DNA from: Planctomycetota bacterium
Lineage (GTDB): Bacteria; Planctomycetota; Phycisphaerae; Phycisphaerales; UBA1924
Direction: 5' to 3'
Length of the DNA: 39,750 bases
Assembly (NCBI GenBank): GCA_024276195.1
Contig: JAJRXR010000003.1
Coordinates: 1 to 39,750, forward strand
This document shows positions 1 to 8,603 of the stretch, piece after piece (the stretch's first letter is position 1; each line of letters begins with the position of its first letter). The translations under genes and the position numbers were made by a program. The notes under the pieces are model-generated. The model was not told the DNA's origin, searched no databases, and saw nothing but the letters and a program-made list of their open reading frames with translations.

Positions 1-170
1 ACCGCGTCCTTCTCGGTCAGGTCATAGTCCTTCCAGCGGGGGACGAGGATGCGGTCGCTGGAGACGCCGCGGGAGGCGAGGCCCGCGATGACGTGCCTGC
101 CGAGGAAGCCGGCGCCCCCGGTGACAATGACGCGGGCGCTGGACCAATCGAATGTCGCGTACTCGGGCAT
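1..170 (-). CDS. fcl: GDP-L-fucose synthase-like NAD-dependent epimerase (5' part only)
   Basis: Only the N-terminal 56 codons are inside the window; the gene runs off the left edge. The translation starts MPEYATFDWSSARVIVTGG and continues with the Rossmann motif GGAGFLGRHV, then a stretch ending VPRWKDYDLTEKDAV. The glycine-rich motif shows an extended short-chain dehydrogenase. The 'VPR…DYDL' segment shortly after it is typical of GDP-L-fucose synthase (GDP-4-keto-6-deoxymannose 3,5-epimerase/4-reductase), which turns the product of GDP-mannose 4,6-dehydratase into GDP-L-fucose in the cytoplasm. The start is well supported by GGAGG seven bases upstream of the ATG at 170. The dehydratase partner lies at 8604-9674, which supports the call. 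It could be another sugar-nucleotide epimerase, since the catalytic Tyr/Lys region is outside the window. Confidence 0.75.
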   Translation of the reverse strand, partial: MPEYATFDWSSARVIVTGGAGFLGRHVIAGLASRGVSSDRILVPRWKDYDLTEKDA

Positions 171-387
171 CGGATCCTCCGTGTTCGGGGCGATCGTAGC
201 CGATCTCGCCCAAAAACCGAGCCGGGAGCGCCAGCGACCCAGGGGGGGCCGATCATTTCCGGACCTGCGCCGCCGCCGGGCGAGCAGGATCCGTGCGCGG
301 AAGCGAGGCCCAGAATCGAACGCCCGAGGCGGCGCGACGTACGATCCGCTCCCCGGGGGCGCGTCGCCCGGCGGGGGGAGGAGCGGC
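171..387. other. divergent intergenic region, fucose synthase / uronate epimerase
   Basis: About 217 bases separate two divergently transcribed sugar-nucleotide genes, so promoters for both should lie here. I see a good Shine-Dalgarno sequence at each end but no convincing -35/-10 pair, operator or stable terminator. Frames open through this stretch lack the character of the neighbouring proteins, so I do not call a gene. Confidence 0.5.
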
Positions 388-1347
388 ATGGCTGAGAATG
401 TGCTCATCACGGGGGCGGCGGGCTTCATCGGCTCGAGCATCGCCCGGCGCCTGGCCGGCTCCGGCGCCCGCGTCGTGGGCTTTGACAACTACTGCGACTT
501 CTACGACCCCGCGATCAAGCGCGCCCGGGCCAAACGCCTCGCTGACGAGTTCGGCGTTGAGATCATCGAGGGCGATATCCGGGACCGGGATGCGGTTGAC
601 CGGGTGTTCGCCGGCGCCAGCCCGGACTCGGTGATCCACATCGCCGCCATGGCGGGGGTGCGTCCGTCGATCGAGCGCCCGAAGCTGTACGCCGAGGTGA
701 ATGTTGACGGCACGGTCAACCTGCTCGACGCCTCGGTCGCCTCGGGCGTGAAGAGGTTTCTGTTCGCGTCGAGTTCGAGCGTCTACGGCAACAACGAGAA
801 GGTCCCGTTCAGCGAGGACGACCCGGTGGACCGCCCGATCAGCCCGTACGCCGCGACGAAGCGCGCGGGGGAGTTGATCTGCCATAGCTACTGGCATCTG
901 CACAAGCTGCCGATCAACTGCCTGCGCTTCTTTACTGTGTATGGCCCCGGGCAGAGACCCGATCTGGCGATCGGCAAGTTCATGCGCCTGATCGACCGGG
1001 GCGAGCCCGTCCCGATGTTCGGCGACGGCTCGACGAGCCGCGACTACACCTACATCGACGATATCGTTGACGGCGTGCTCGCGGCCCTGGACCGGCGCCC
1101 CGGGTACAACATCTACAACCTGGGCGGGTCGAGCCCGGTCTCGCTGACGGACCTGATCGCAGCGATCGGGCGCGTCTGCGGGAAAGAGCCGATTATCAAT
1201 CGCCTGCCCATGCAGGCGGGCGATGTTGAGCGCACGTTCGCTGACACGGCTAAATCAGAGCGCGAGCTGGGGTTTGTGAGCAAGATCTCGCTCGACGAGG
1301 GGCTGGCCCGCCAGTGGGAGGCGGTCCGGGCGGAGCCAGGCCCGTGA
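388..1347 (+). CDS. UDP-glucuronate 4-epimerase-like NAD-dependent sugar epimerase
   Basis: This 319-residue extended short-chain dehydrogenase is of normal length for a nucleotide-sugar epimerase. The NAD-binding motif ITGAAGFIGSS sits at residues 6-16. The catalytic region reads SSSSVYGNNEKVPFSEDD, followed by PISPYAATKRAGEL with the Tyr-x-x-x-Lys pair. The 'SSSSVYG…PFSE…PISPYAATK' block is the signature I associate with UDP-glucuronate 4-epimerases, which make UDP-galacturonate for polysaccharides. Other UDP-sugar specificities remain possible. The start at 388 is chosen because it follows GGAGGAG and gives the usual short N-terminus before the Rossmann motif. The open frame extends further upstream but encodes unrelated arginine-rich sequence. 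A glycosyltransferase follows 16 bases downstream. Confidence 0.85.
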   Translation: MAENVLITGAAGFIGSSIARRLAGSGARVVGFDNYCDFYDPAIKRARAKRLADEFGVEIIEGDIRDRDAVDRVFAGASPDSVIHIAAMAGVRPSIERPKLYAEVNVDGTVNLLDASVASGVKRFLFASSSSVYGNNEKVPFSEDDPVDRPISPYAATKRAGELICHSYWHLHKLPINCLRFFTVYGPGQRPDLAIGKFMRLIDRGEPVPMFGDGSTSRDYTYIDDIVDGVLAALDRRPGYNIYNLGGSSPVSLTDLIAAIGRVCGKEPIINRLPMQAGDVERTFADTAKSERELGFVSKISLDEGLARQWEAVRAEPGP

Positions 1348-1363
1348 GTTTGGGGGCGTTCGC

Positions 1364-2575
1364 GTGCGGATTCTGATGTTCGAGCCAGACGCGGGCGGGC
1401 ACCGCCTGACGTACATGCGTCAGCTGCTGCCCGCGCTCGAAGGGCTGGGCGAGGTGACGGTCGTCGTCGGCGAGGGGGCGATCGGGACCGAGGCGTTCCG
1501 TGTCCAGCTCGGCGAGCTGCGCGAGACCCACAGGTTCGAGAGCGTCGCCTTCGACAAATCTGGCGGGCTGCTGGGCAAGGCCCGGGCTCGCCTCGACGCC
1601 CTCCGGAGCGCGATCGACCTGTGCGACCCGGAGCACATCTTCATCCCCTCGGGCGATGGTCTGGCGCAGCTGCTCGGTGTGCCCGGCTCGTCCAGACGCC
1701 TCGCGCTCAAGCCCGGCGTGCAGATCGAGGTCGGCATGCACCGCGGGAGCTTCGCCTACCGGGCCAAGAGCCTCAAGCAGCGGGTCTCCCGGGGCGCCGC
1801 GCTGCGCACGCTGACGCGCTCGCCGCTTGCTCGGGCGCAGTTTGTCGATGTGCTCGCGTACGAGTGGCTGCGCGAGCGCGGGCATCCGCTCGCAGCCCGG
1901 GCGTCGGTGCTGGCGGACCCGGTTGACCCGGTCGAGGATGTGAGCAAGCGCGAGGCGCGCCGGGTCCTGGGCATGCCCGAGGACGGGCGCGTGATCGGGA
2001 CGAGCGGGCACCTGGACGAGCGCAAGGGCGTGGACCTGCTCCTGCGCGCGTTCCGGGCGGCGCCTCTGGGCGAGACGGACCGGTTGCTGCTCGCCGGGCG
2101 CCCGTCGCCACGGATCCGTGAGCTGCTCGCGGGCGAGTTTGCGGGGCTGGTCTCGTCCGGGCGGATCGTCGCGATGGCGCGGTACCTGACCGACGAGGAG
2201 CTGGGCGCGACGCTCGCAGCGTGCGACGTGGTCTGCACATGCCACCCGGCGCACGTGGGGCTGAGCAACATCTGCCTGCGCGCCGCGGCGGCGGGGCGAC
2301 CCGTGCTCAGCGGCGATTACGGCTGGTTCGAGCGCGTCGTCGCGGGTTTCGGGCTCGGTTGGACCTGCAATGTCTCGGACGAACGCATGTTTAGCGCCGC
2401 CATCGCGGATTCACTCGATCAGGCGGATTCGTTCAAGGTGGGCGAGCGGGGCGATGCGCTGCTTCGGTTCCATTCGCAGGTGAACGCGCGCCGGACGTTT
2501 GTCGCGCACCTGCGCGAGCGGCTGGGCCTCGAGCGCGACGCCGGGCTCATCGAGTGGGAATCGCTCGGGACTTAG
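1364..2575 (+). CDS. GT4-like (GT-B fold) glycosyltransferase, atypical active-site motif
   Basis: A 403-residue protein with a GTG start, beginning MRILMFEPDAGGHRLTYMRQ, where GGH is the glycine-rich N-terminal loop of GT-B glycosyltransferases. The C-terminal half carries the family-4 pattern: GTSGHLDERKGVDLLLRAF around residues 210-230, then ARYLTDEELGATLAACDVV, then a donor-binding segment ending AAAAGRPVLSGDYGW. It probably adds a sugar to a lipid-linked glycan at the cytoplasmic face of the membrane, next to the epimerase it follows. The usual E-x7-E motif before 'GRPV' is absent: the positions read V and R (VGLSNICLRAAAAGRPV). Its stop overlaps the convergent flippase gene by four bases (2572-2575). 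Confidence 0.8.
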   Translation: MRILMFEPDAGGHRLTYMRQLLPALEGLGEVTVVVGEGAIGTEAFRVQLGELRETHRFESVAFDKSGGLLGKARARLDALRSAIDLCDPEHIFIPSGDGLAQLLGVPGSSRRLALKPGVQIEVGMHRGSFAYRAKSLKQRVSRGAALRTLTRSPLARAQFVDVLAYEWLRERGHPLAARASVLADPVDPVEDVSKREARRVLGMPEDGRVIGTSGHLDERKGVDLLLRAFRAAPLGETDRLLLAGRPSPRIRELLAGEFAGLVSSGRIVAMARYLTDEELGATLAACDVVCTCHPAHVGLSNICLRAAAAGRPVLSGDYGWFERVVAGFGLGWTCNVSDERMFSAAIADSLDQADSFKVGERGDALLRFHSQVNARRTFVAHLRERLGLERDAGLIEWESLGT

Positions 2576-4089
2576 AGCGCCCACCCGGGGATGCGCGACG
2601 AGACGCGCCCGGGGAGCATGGTGCGCACGCGGGCGCTGAAGCGGGCGTAGGTCTTGCGCAGCAGCAGGCGGGCGAGCAGCCAGTACAGCGCCGAGCCGAG
2701 CGAGACGATGATCGCGATCTCCGCGACAAGCGCGAGCGGCTCGCCCGAGGCGCCGACGCGATGCCCGAGGTACCAGGCCGGGAGGACCGAGGCGCCCGCG
2801 ATCAGCCCCGGGCGAACTGCGGCGCCGACCGCGCGGAAGTACGTCTCCCACCCCCCCCCCGCGGCGACCGTCAGGCCGATGGGCACGTACACCGCCCGGA
2901 ACGCGAGCACCCCCCAGGCGACCGCGATCGGTCCGCCGAACCAGGCGCTGGTGGTGATGACGATCAAAAACCCGATCGCGCCGATCCAGGACATGACCAG
3001 CTGCGCCCGGAACAGACCACGGGCCATGAACATCGCGTTGTTGTTCCAGCCGATGGCGCTGATGGCGGCGGCGAGGCTCAGGATCTGCAGCGGGGCGATC
3101 GCGTCCGCCCAGCGGTCCTTGTAGAGCAGGGTGAGCAGCGCGTCGCTGCAGGCGGCCTGGATGGCGAGCAGCGGCATACTGATGAGCGCGATTACGCCGA
3201 TGGCGTCGAGGAACGCGCGGCGCTGGCGGGGCGCGTCGTCCTGGAGCTTGCTCAGGCCCGCAGCGAGCACCCCGGTGAGGCTCTGGACGAGCAGGATCAC
3301 GCCCTGGGTTGAGAGCCCGAAGGCGAAGAAGTAGGCCCCGAGCATCGCGTCGCCCACGAACAGGCCCAGCAGCAGGCGGTCGCCCTGGCGCATGATGACC
3401 TGGGCCGTGTGCGAGAAGAAGACCGTCGAGCTGTCGCGGACCATCAGGCGCCAGCGCCGGAACTGGGGCGTGCGGCACAGGCGCGGGCGAGCCGCGATCC
3501 AGAGCGCGACGGTGTGCAGGAACATCACGATCGGCCTGGGCAGAAGCAGGCTCATGGCGCCCAGCCCCATCGCGGCGAACCCGAGCGAGAGCCCCGTCCG
3601 GAGGATCACCTCCGCGACGCGGATGCGGGCGATTGAGCCGAAGCGGAGGCGGACAGCCAGAGAGGTTTCAAGTGTCTCAATGAAGCCGAGCTGCGCGTTG
3701 CCGATGGCGCCGACGATGATCAGCAGCGTGAGGCTCGAGTCGGTGTTGAAGATGGACGGGGCGAAGAACGAGATCGCGACGAGGAGCGAGGCGCTGACCA
3801 GCCCCCCGGCGCCGGCGATCCAGAGCGCCGGGCTGAGCCAGCGCGAAAGGTGGCGCTGGCGGTGGGTGATCATCTCGCGGAGGCCGAGCTTCTGGATGAT
3901 GCCGCAGGTGTCGATGAGGCCGATGGCGAGCGCGACGAGGCCGAAATCTTCGGGGACGAGGAGGGCGGCCAGGACGAGCTGCCCGCCAAAGCCGAGGGCC
4001 TTGGTGAGGAAGGAGATGGCGAGCATGGCGCCGGCGCCGCGGGCGACGGTGTGCCCGAGGTTGGGGGGGGTCGAATCAGCTTGGCTCAT
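2572..4089 (-). CDS. Wzx-type oligosaccharide flippase (MOP superfamily)
   Basis: This 505-residue, strongly hydrophobic protein has about a dozen membrane segments. Examples are ISFLTKALGFGGQLVLAALL near residues 25-45 and VSASLLVAISFFAPSIF around 100. The N-terminal pattern 'GFGGQLVLAALLVPEDFGLVALA' split over the first two helices, followed by GLREMITHRQ, is typical of polysaccharide export flippases of the MOP superfamily. These move undecaprenyl-linked oligosaccharides from the cytoplasmic to the outer leaflet. The ATG start overlaps the end of the upstream sulfotransferase gene by 14 bases, implying translational coupling. A second flippase lies at 5986-7578, so the locus may export two different glycans or one may be redundant. 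Confidence 0.88.
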   Translation of the reverse strand: MSQADSTPPNLGHTVARGAGAMLAISFLTKALGFGGQLVLAALLVPEDFGLVALAIGLIDTCGIIQKLGLREMITHRQRHLSRWLSPALWIAGAGGLVSASLLVAISFFAPSIFNTDSSLTLLIIVGAIGNAQLGFIETLETSLAVRLRFGSIARIRVAEVILRTGLSLGFAAMGLGAMSLLLPRPIVMFLHTVALWIAARPRLCRTPQFRRWRLMVRDSSTVFFSHTAQVIMRQGDRLLLGLFVGDAMLGAYFFAFGLSTQGVILLVQSLTGVLAAGLSKLQDDAPRQRRAFLDAIGVIALISMPLLAIQAACSDALLTLLYKDRWADAIAPLQILSLAAAISAIGWNNNAMFMARGLFRAQLVMSWIGAIGFLIVITTSAWFGGPIAVAWGVLAFRAVYVPIGLTVAAGGGWETYFRAVGAAVRPGLIAGASVLPAWYLGHRVGASGEPLALVAEIAIIVSLGSALYWLLARLLLRKTYARFSARVRTMLPGRVSSRIPGWAL

Positions 4090-4921
4090 AGCCGAGCTCG
4101 GTCATCTGGGCGCCCCAGTCGCGCGCGATCCGCTCGGCCCATGCTTGGGGCAGCTCATCTCGCCAGCCGCCGGAGGCGCCGGATCTGAAGAACGACTTTG
4201 AGCGGTCGCCGAAGCGTGTCATTTTCCAGTCGCCCGCCTGTTTTTTTTCCAGCGAGCGCAGGTGGTCGATCGAGCTCATCTCGAGAGCCCGGGCGTAGGT
4301 CTCATCGCTTGCCTGGATACCGAGGAACGCGGTGATGGGGACCAGAGCGGCGCGCGCGTCGGCGATGAGGTCCTCGTACCGAACGATGAGAAACTCGTCG
4401 TTCCCGCGGCGTGCTCCGAGCCAGCTTGCGATGTTCTCACCCCAGGACCCAAACCGATCGAGGCGCCCATCGAGGAACTCGGGCATGTAGTCGTCGTACT
4501 CAGCATCTTGCGCAACCCATCGCATTTTTTTGGAGTAGTGGAAGTACGAGACCGCAACGTCGCGGGGGTCGCGCACGATGTAGATCACACGCCGGAAGCG
4601 TGGGTTGAACGCGTCGTGAGACTTGAGCACGCGCGGGCGAGGGGCGCGCTTGAGCATCGCGTTGTCGTTGAGGTAGATCTCCGGGACCAGACGCTCGATG
4701 TTGGTCAGGTCGATTGTTTCGCCCGGGTAGCGGAGGTTGGCGACCAGGAAGCGTGTCCAGGTGTTGCCGCTTTTGGGGTAGCTGACCAGAAAGATGTCGT
4801 CATCGAAGAAGTCGTACCCGCGTTCGAGCCGGCGCCCGCGCAGCGCGAGCGAGGCGGTCCAGAGACGCCGGAACATGGGTTGGGTGAGCACCCATCGTGG
4901 CGTGAGCTGCTTGAGTCCCAT
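4076..4921 (-). CDS. PAPS-dependent sulfotransferase
   Basis: A 281-residue Sulfotransfer_1-type enzyme that moves sulfate from PAPS to an acceptor hydroxyl. The 5'-phosphosulfate loop is SYPKSGNTWTRFLVANL (residues about 48-64). The 3'-phosphate segment is YIVRDPRDVAVSYFHYS, with the expected Arg and Ser. The C-terminal motif FFRSGASGGWRDEL matches the family RKGxxGDWK element in modified form. LKSHDAFNPRF holds the usual 'KSH' acceptor/catalytic region. It sits between a GT2 glycosyltransferase and a flippase, with its 3' end overlapping the flippase start, so a sugar on a lipid-linked oligosaccharide is the likely acceptor. A protein or small-molecule acceptor cannot be excluded. Confidence 0.92.
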   Translation of the reverse strand: MGLKQLTPRWVLTQPMFRRLWTASLALRGRRLERGYDFFDDDIFLVSYPKSGNTWTRFLVANLRYPGETIDLTNIERLVPEIYLNDNAMLKRAPRPRVLKSHDAFNPRFRRVIYIVRDPRDVAVSYFHYSKKMRWVAQDAEYDDYMPEFLDGRLDRFGSWGENIASWLGARRGNDEFLIVRYEDLIADARAALVPITAFLGIQASDETYARALEMSSIDHLRSLEKKQAGDWKMTRFGDRSKSFFRSGASGGWRDELPQAWAERIARDWGAQMTELGYEPS

Positions 4922-4990
4922 GGGTCAGTGTGATCCGGGGAGAAGGAAGATCGCGGGAACGGGGCCGCAATCGTACACCGACGCGGGCTG

Positions 4991-5989
4991 CTAGGCGGCC
5001 ATACGGGTTGCCTCTTCTGGAGTTCGCGCCGCGCCGTGTGACTTCTCAACGCCCCCGCTCGGCGCTGTGGCGGCGCCAAGCGACCCAGCCAGCGCCACCA
5101 GCGGCGCCCCCAGCAGATACCGGACCCTGCCCAGCCCAAGATTCATCGCGAAGGTCCGCCGGTAGACGCGCATCGCCAGCCCGGGGAACCCGTGCTTGGC
5201 GAGGTACAAAGAGCTCGGGCGGGTGGTCGCGGTGACCCACGCCTGACGCTGCTTCCTGCGGGCGCCTTGGATGCCATAGTCGCCTATCGCCAGACGCTCG
5301 AGCAGGAACTCGCAGCTCTTGTAGACGCTCTGGGGGTTCTGGCTGATGCCGGTGTGGGCGCACGAGCGCGGGCGGTACTGCGCATAGATCGGGTTGTCAT
5401 ACACCACGAACCCCTGCTTCTCACTGAGCTTGAGGTACAGGTCAATATCTTCGCCCAGGTGGCGGTGGGGGAAGAAGCCGCCGACCTCGTCGAGCGCGTC
5501 TCGGCGCAGTGCTACGCCCGAGCCGGGCAGGTACACCGGGTTCTTCCAGCAGTCGAGCAGATCCCGGTAGTACGACGCGCCGGCGTCCGGGACGCTGGCG
5601 GTGTCGATCTCGGACGGGTCCTCAAAGAACGGCGTCGGCCCGGCGATGATCGCGGGCTTGTCGAACCGCTCGATCGCGTCACGCACGCGCGCGATCGTCC
5701 AGGGCAGGAGGATGTCGTCCGAATCGAGCAGGACGATGTAGTCGCCCAGGGCCTCTTTGATCGCGGTGTTGCGGGCGACGCCCACGCCCGCGTTATCTTG
5801 GGCGAAGACGCGGACGATGCCGGGCAGGCGATCGACATAGCCCTGGAGCATTTCGAGCGTGTCGTCGGTGGAGCCGTCGTCAACGACGACGACCTCGTCA
5901 TACTCGCCGAGCTGGTCGATGCACGAGTCGATGGCGCGGGCGCAGTCGCTGGCGCGGTTGTACGTCGGGATGATGACGGAGATGGTCAT
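4991..5989 (-). CDS. family 2 glycosyltransferase
   Basis: A 332-residue GT-A glycosyltransferase. It opens with MTISVIIPTYNRASDCARAI, the nucleotide-binding start of family GT2, and has EVVVVDDGSTDDT, then VARNTAIKEALGDYIVLLDS. The latter ends in the metal-binding DSDD, followed by the acceptor-side HLGEDIDLYLKLSEKQ with its ED base. The C-terminus is basic and ends in a short hydrophobic segment. The start at 5989 is chosen because the family motif begins there, a GGAGAG ribosome-binding site precedes it, and it gives an ATGA overlap (5986-5989) with the stop of the upstream flippase. It is expected to extend the glycan that the neighbouring flippase exports. Confidence 0.9.
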   Translation of the reverse strand: MTISVIIPTYNRASDCARAIDSCIDQLGEYDEVVVVDDGSTDDTLEMLQGYVDRLPGIVRVFAQDNAGVGVARNTAIKEALGDYIVLLDSDDILLPWTIARVRDAIERFDKPAIIAGPTPFFEDPSEIDTASVPDAGASYYRDLLDCWKNPVYLPGSGVALRRDALDEVGGFFPHRHLGEDIDLYLKLSEKQGFVVYDNPIYAQYRPRSCAHTGISQNPQSVYKSCEFLLERLAIGDYGIQGARRKQRQAWVTATTRPSSLYLAKHGFPGLAMRVYRRTFAMNLGLGRVRYLLGAPLVALAGSLGAATAPSGGVEKSHGAARTPEEATRMAA

Positions 5990-7578
5990 GAGGCTCTCCG
6001 GGCTGGGGCGATGGGGCCAGAGGTGATGGGGACGGGCGCGGGCGGCGGCGGCGCCAGGCGGGCGACAGCCCGCCCGAGGGCGCCGGGCAGCGCATCGGAT
6101 GCGTGGTCGATCAGCTCGCCCCAGGCAGCGGGCATGAGCGTGCGGATGAGCAGGACGTACGCGGCGCACCCGCCCAAACCGCCTACAACCAGGGGCAGCC
6201 AGGGCGACGTGTGCAGCGGGCGCACCAGCTCGCCCCCGCCCCAGCACGCGCCCGTCGCCAGCAGGCCTACGCCCAATGGACGCACGAACGGGGCCAGCGC
6301 TTCGCCCGCGGGCTTGCGGGCCGCCAGTGCGTAGGTCGCGGGTTCGAGCACGATCACGAACACGCTGAAGCCGAGGGCCACGAGCCAGACCGGCCCGGCG
6401 AAGGCGGTCGCCGAGGCGATGCCCATGGCGCCCACGACCGCGACGACCGAGAGGTGAAACTGCGTCTTGTATCGCGCCTGGGCCTGCAGGGCGGCGCCCC
6501 CGGTCCACCCGAGCGTGCGCAGCGGGATCGCGATCGAGAGCATCTGGAGGATGATCGCCGCCGGCGCCCAGCGTTCCGGGAAGACCGCGCTCATGAAGTC
6601 ATGCGCCAGCGGGATCTGGAACCACGCCAGCGGGATCACCGCGAGCATCAGCAGGCGGGTGGACCGCTCGAGCGCGAGCGCCTGGCGCGCCGGATCATCG
6701 TTCAGGCGCGCCAGCGTCGGCAGCAGCACCCGGCGCACCGCGTGCCCGAGGATCATCAGCGGCTGCAGCGCGAGCGCGTACGCGAAGTAGAACATGCCGA
6801 CGGCGGCGGTTGTTTGGAACACCCCGAGGAAGATCGGCCCGGACTGGGTCATGAGGGTGTAAAACCCGGTGGCGCCGAAGACGAACACGCTGGCGCCGAC
6901 AAGGTGCTTCCAGCGGTGGGCCTGGAGCGACCAGGCTGGGCGGACCGGGGCGTGATACCAGTAGACGATCGCGGTGATCGTCGCGAAGACGAGCCCGGGG
7001 ATGACGATGGAGTACGCGCCGAATCCGATGAAGGCGAGGGCGATGGTGAGCAGGGTTTTGCCCACGACGTTGATGACGCCGAAGGACCCGAGCAGGCCGA
7101 AGCGGAGCTGCCCGTGGAGCTGGGCGTCGGCGGCGACACCCAGGTTGTGCATGAGGGTTGTGGCCGCGAGTACGCTGAGCAGCCCGACGAGCGCGGGTTC
7201 GCCATAGAGGCGGGCGACGATCGGCGCGACGCCGAGCAGGATGAGCATGCCCGTGAGCCCGGTCATGACCGAGAGCCAGAACCCGGGTGTCACCCAGAGA
7301 TGCGGCTTGCGGTGGCGCTGGGTCAGCACCTCGCGCAGGCCTGCCTGGGAGACGAGCGAGACAAAGATCGAAACGCTCAGCGCCAGCCCGATGAGCCCGA
7401 ACGCCTCGGGCATGAGCAGCCACCCGAGCACGAGAGTCCCGGCGACACCCGAGACCTTGCCCGCGAGCGATTGGAGCAGCAGCCACGAGACCCCGCGCGC
7501 AGCACGCCGCCCGAGCGAGGGTCCGTCAGGATCGCCCGCCCCCAGGGGGGTCTGGGCGGGGGTCGTGTCTGCGCACAT
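5986..7578 (-). CDS. second Wzx-type flippase (MOP superfamily)
   Basis: A 530-residue polytopic membrane protein resembling the flippase at 2572-4089. After an arginine-containing cytoplasmic start (RRAARGVSWLLLQSLAGKV), helices such as GTLVLGWLLMPEAFGLIGLA and SQAGLREVLTQRHRK follow the same pattern. It is likely to translocate a lipid-linked oligosaccharide. I prefer the ATG at 7578, which lies after GCGGAG. A GTG at 7614 would add 12 residues (MSGRPLTRSGRG) but has a poor ribosome-binding site. The stop overlaps the GT2 start by four bases. The C-terminus is proline/alanine-rich (LAPPPPAPVPITSG), longer than usual and probably disordered. Confidence 0.88.
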   Translation of the reverse strand: MCADTTPAQTPLGAGDPDGPSLGRRAARGVSWLLLQSLAGKVSGVAGTLVLGWLLMPEAFGLIGLALSVSIFVSLVSQAGLREVLTQRHRKPHLWVTPGFWLSVMTGLTGMLILLGVAPIVARLYGEPALVGLLSVLAATTLMHNLGVAADAQLHGQLRFGLLGSFGVINVVGKTLLTIALAFIGFGAYSIVIPGLVFATITAIVYWYHAPVRPAWSLQAHRWKHLVGASVFVFGATGFYTLMTQSGPIFLGVFQTTAAVGMFYFAYALALQPLMILGHAVRRVLLPTLARLNDDPARQALALERSTRLLMLAVIPLAWFQIPLAHDFMSAVFPERWAPAAIILQMLSIAIPLRTLGWTGGAALQAQARYKTQFHLSVVAVVGAMGIASATAFAGPVWLVALGFSVFVIVLEPATYALAARKPAGEALAPFVRPLGVGLLATGACWGGGELVRPLHTSPWLPLVVGGLGGCAAYVLLIRTLMPAAWGELIDHASDALPGALGRAVARLAPPPPAPVPITSGPIAPARRAS

Positions 7579-7726
7579 GCCGCGTCCGCTCCGCGTGAGA
7601 GGTCTGCCACTCACAGGGTCGGACGGGGCGGGCGCCCGCTTGAGGGGGAGGGGCGGATCAGGCCATCCCGGCGGGGAAGGGTCCGAGAATCACGGTTCCC
7701 AAGTTCGATGCGGGCACGCGGCGAGC
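7579..7726. other. intergenic gap inside the glycan operon
   Basis: About 148 bases between the methyltransferase stop and the chosen flippase start (112 if the GTG at 7614 is used). I see no gene, no convincing promoter and no hairpin followed by a T run. It may hold an internal promoter for the flippase-GT2-sulfotransferase-flippase part. Confidence 0.4.
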
Positions 7727-8569
7727 TCACCCGGGGCGTGCGTTCTCGGCGGCTCTGGCGTTCGCCTCTTGGCGCAGTGTGTTGACAAGCTTGTTGTCTT
7801 GCCCGATCAGGCGCCGGTCGCGCATGGTCATGCCGATGCCCTGGAGCGCGATGCGGCGCACCCCGCCGCCCTTGAGCAGCGCGCGGAGCAGGGCGCCCCG
7901 CAGGCGTGAGATGGGGCGCTTGTGGAAGATCGTGACCTGGTTCGGATACATGCGGACGTGGTACCCGTGCTTCTCGGCGACGAGGCGCATGGCCTTGGGC
8001 GACCAGAAGAACACATGACGCCCGGAGTTCACGCTCAGATAGTCCCAGTCCGCCCCCTGCCCGCGGTAGAGCGCGGTGGTGAGGACATGAACATCAGGAT
8101 CGAGCGAGAAAATCTCCTCGATATCTTCGCGCGGGTTGGGCAGATGCTCGTAGACCTCGAACGCCGTCACGATCGAGTATTGGAGCGACGGGTCAAAGTC
8201 GAACGGCGTGGCGTACTCGTTCTGGACGTACTTGTCAGCGTGATACGCGTCGAGGCCCATGTCCCGGAACATCCGGACGAGCAGCCCGTCGCCCGCGCCA
8301 AAGTCGAGCACCCTTGTGTCTTTGGGGAGCTTCATCACACGGGCGATTACGGGCAGAGCGACCTGGAGCATTTGCGCCCGCAGCACCGCGCCCGTATCAG
8401 CGCCCCGGAACGCGGCGTCGTACGCCTCGTCGAGCCACGTCGGCGGATCCGTCTGCAGCGAGCCGCAGACGGCGCACTCGTGATAGCCGACGTCCAGGCG
8501 CCCGAGGACGGTCCTGCGAAACTTTTCCGTCGTCTCGCCCTCACACAGGCGGCACGCCATGCGGTCCAT
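7727..8569 (-). CDS. SAM-dependent methyltransferase with N-terminal zinc-binding module
   Basis: A 280-residue class I methyltransferase. The N-terminus MDRMACRLCEGETTEKF followed by YHECAVCGSLQTD gives two CxxC pairs, the zinc-binding module seen in sugar C-methyltransferase-like proteins. The SAM-binding motif is TRVLDFGAGDGLLVRMF (residues about 106-122), then YSIVTAFEVYEHLPNP, typical of Methyltransf_12/23-like folds. In a glycan operon it probably methylates a nucleotide sugar or a sugar in the chain. The start at 8569 is chosen because GAAGG precedes it and the zinc module follows at once. The frame stays open upstream to 8674 but that part is basic, featureless and overlaps gmd. The flippase is 148 bases downstream. 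Confidence 0.82.
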   Translation of the reverse strand: MDRMACRLCEGETTEKFRRTVLGRLDVGYHECAVCGSLQTDPPTWLDEAYDAAFRGADTGAVLRAQMLQVALPVIARVMKLPKDTRVLDFGAGDGLLVRMFRDMGLDAYHADKYVQNEYATPFDFDPSLQYSIVTAFEVYEHLPNPREDIEEIFSLDPDVHVLTTALYRGQGADWDYLSVNSGRHVFFWSPKAMRLVAEKHGYHVRMYPNQVTIFHKRPISRLRGALLRALLKGGGVRRIALQGIGMTMRDRRLIGQDNKLVNTLRQEANARAAENARPG

Positions 8570-8603
8570 TCTCGCCCCTTCTTTTGCGAGCGGATCCGTC
8601 CGC

